Shown here: positions 34,299 through 34,433 of the stretch, one piece after another
How the letters are laid out: every line of letters starts with the position of its first letter
Position numbering within the stretch: the stretch's first letter is position 1
Source of the DNA: an uncultured bacterium
Lineage (GTDB): Bacteria > Bacillota > Clostridia > Oscillospirales > Acutalibacteraceae
Direction: 5' to 3'
Length of the DNA: 34,433 bases
NCBI GenBank assembly: GCA_949283655.1
Contig: CASDTH010000046.1
Coordinates: forward strand, 1 to 34,433
Translations under genes and position numbers: made by a program
Notes under the pieces: model-generated
Seen by the model: the letters and a program-made list of their open reading frames with translations, nothing else
What the model was told of the DNA's origin: nothing
Databases searched by the model: none

Positions 34299-34433
34299 TG
34301 TCAAGGAATTTTCGCAAAAAGGTTTGCAGGCTCTGGCATGAGTGAAGTCAGCCGGCAATGGAGGTATCCGCAAGAGCCGCCTCCAGGTGCTTCATGTTCA
34401 TGTACTTCTTGTTGCCCCACTGGGTACCGGCCA
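34294..34433 (-). mobile_element. End of a probable insertion sequence, continuing past the window
   Basis: GGTAGTGTCAAGGAATTTTC from 34294 looks like a terminal inverted repeat, resembling in kind those of IS256-like elements. About 50 bases inside it ends a minus-strand coding frame. Only one end is visible, so the inverted partner and target duplication cannot be checked here. Confidence 0.4.
34348..34433 (-). CDS. C-terminal end of a probable transposase (partial)
   Basis: The last 27 residues are visible: (A)GTQWGNKKYMNMKHLEAAL ending in ADTSIAG and a TGA at 34348-34350. The W...KKYMNM..L pattern resembles the tail of mutator/IS256-type transposases (W....RY..M..L), but this is a weak clue from a short piece. 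The start and catalytic DDE residues lie outside the window. Position just inside a likely terminal repeat supports a transposase. Confidence 0.4.
   Translation of the reverse strand, partial: AGTQWGNKKYMNMKHLEAALADTSIAG

Larger units (their letters stand above)
34037..34433. other. Region after the glg operon: repeat copy B and IS end
   Basis: Apart from the listed repeat, small frame and partial transposase-like end, I see no gene. A minus-strand frame ending near 34094 reads (in part) SSERTKRELIRFALKIELVR, but it has no start or ribosome site and runs through the repeat. Confidence 0.5.

Overview
The window looks like chromosomal DNA of an anaerobic, low-GC-phylum Clostridia, most likely in the Oscillospirales/Ruminococcaceae sphere. 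This is inferred from several signs: a glgB-glgC-glgD-glgA glycogen operon (GlgD is a Firmicutes subunit), a short alpha2-type glycyl-tRNA synthetase, a clostridial pyruvate phosphate dikinase beside a pyruvate kinase with a C-terminal PEP-utiliser domain, AT-rich sigma-A promoters in otherwise GC-rich DNA, strong AGGAGG ribosome sites and frequent TTG starts. No rRNA, tRNA, CRISPR array or phage genes were seen.

Layout. 1-540: non-coding repeat, cut by the window edge. 555-2222 (minus): a TM2-domain membrane protein and a membrane-anchored XRE regulator. 2459-6899 (plus), divergent from the regulator: a secreted protein with an apparently damaged start codon, a VanZ-like membrane protein, and a MacB/LolD-type ABC ATPase and permease. 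6946-10399: an AraC regulator divergent from an APH-fold kinase and MATE exporter pair. 10857-13499 (minus): ppdK. 13718-15643 (minus): a nitrilase-superfamily hydrolase and an EEP-family phosphatase/nuclease. 15709-21232: an FGGY sugar kinase and TetR regulator (minus), divergent from a class III aminotransferase and a tandem class II aldolase (plus). 21497-22294: a lipoprotein. 22329-23344: a complete 1-kb structured repeat. 23368-27297 (minus): glyS, yfbR-like 5'-deoxynucleotidase, pyruvate kinase. 27298-28129: a long structured intergenic region. 28130-34036 (plus): glgB-glgC-glgD-glgA. 34037-34433: a second repeat family and the end of a probable insertion sequence.

How the parts fit. 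PPDK, pyruvate kinase and the glg genes are core carbon metabolism (PEP/pyruvate node and glycogen storage). The accessory parts are three regulator-plus-effector modules: a putative secreted-protein/ABC module under an XRE regulator, a putative small-molecule phosphorylation/export module under AraC, and a putative sugar or polyol catabolic module under TetR.

The strongest unexplained signal is the non-coding element seen partly at 1-356 and whole at 22329-23344. Three copies of a hairpin module keep an invariant GTGA tetraloop and a GCCGAAC tag while their stem sequences differ by compensating changes, and the whole copy is an imperfect palindrome about 1 kb long. This points to selection on a folded RNA or single-stranded DNA. 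I do not recognise it as a named family.
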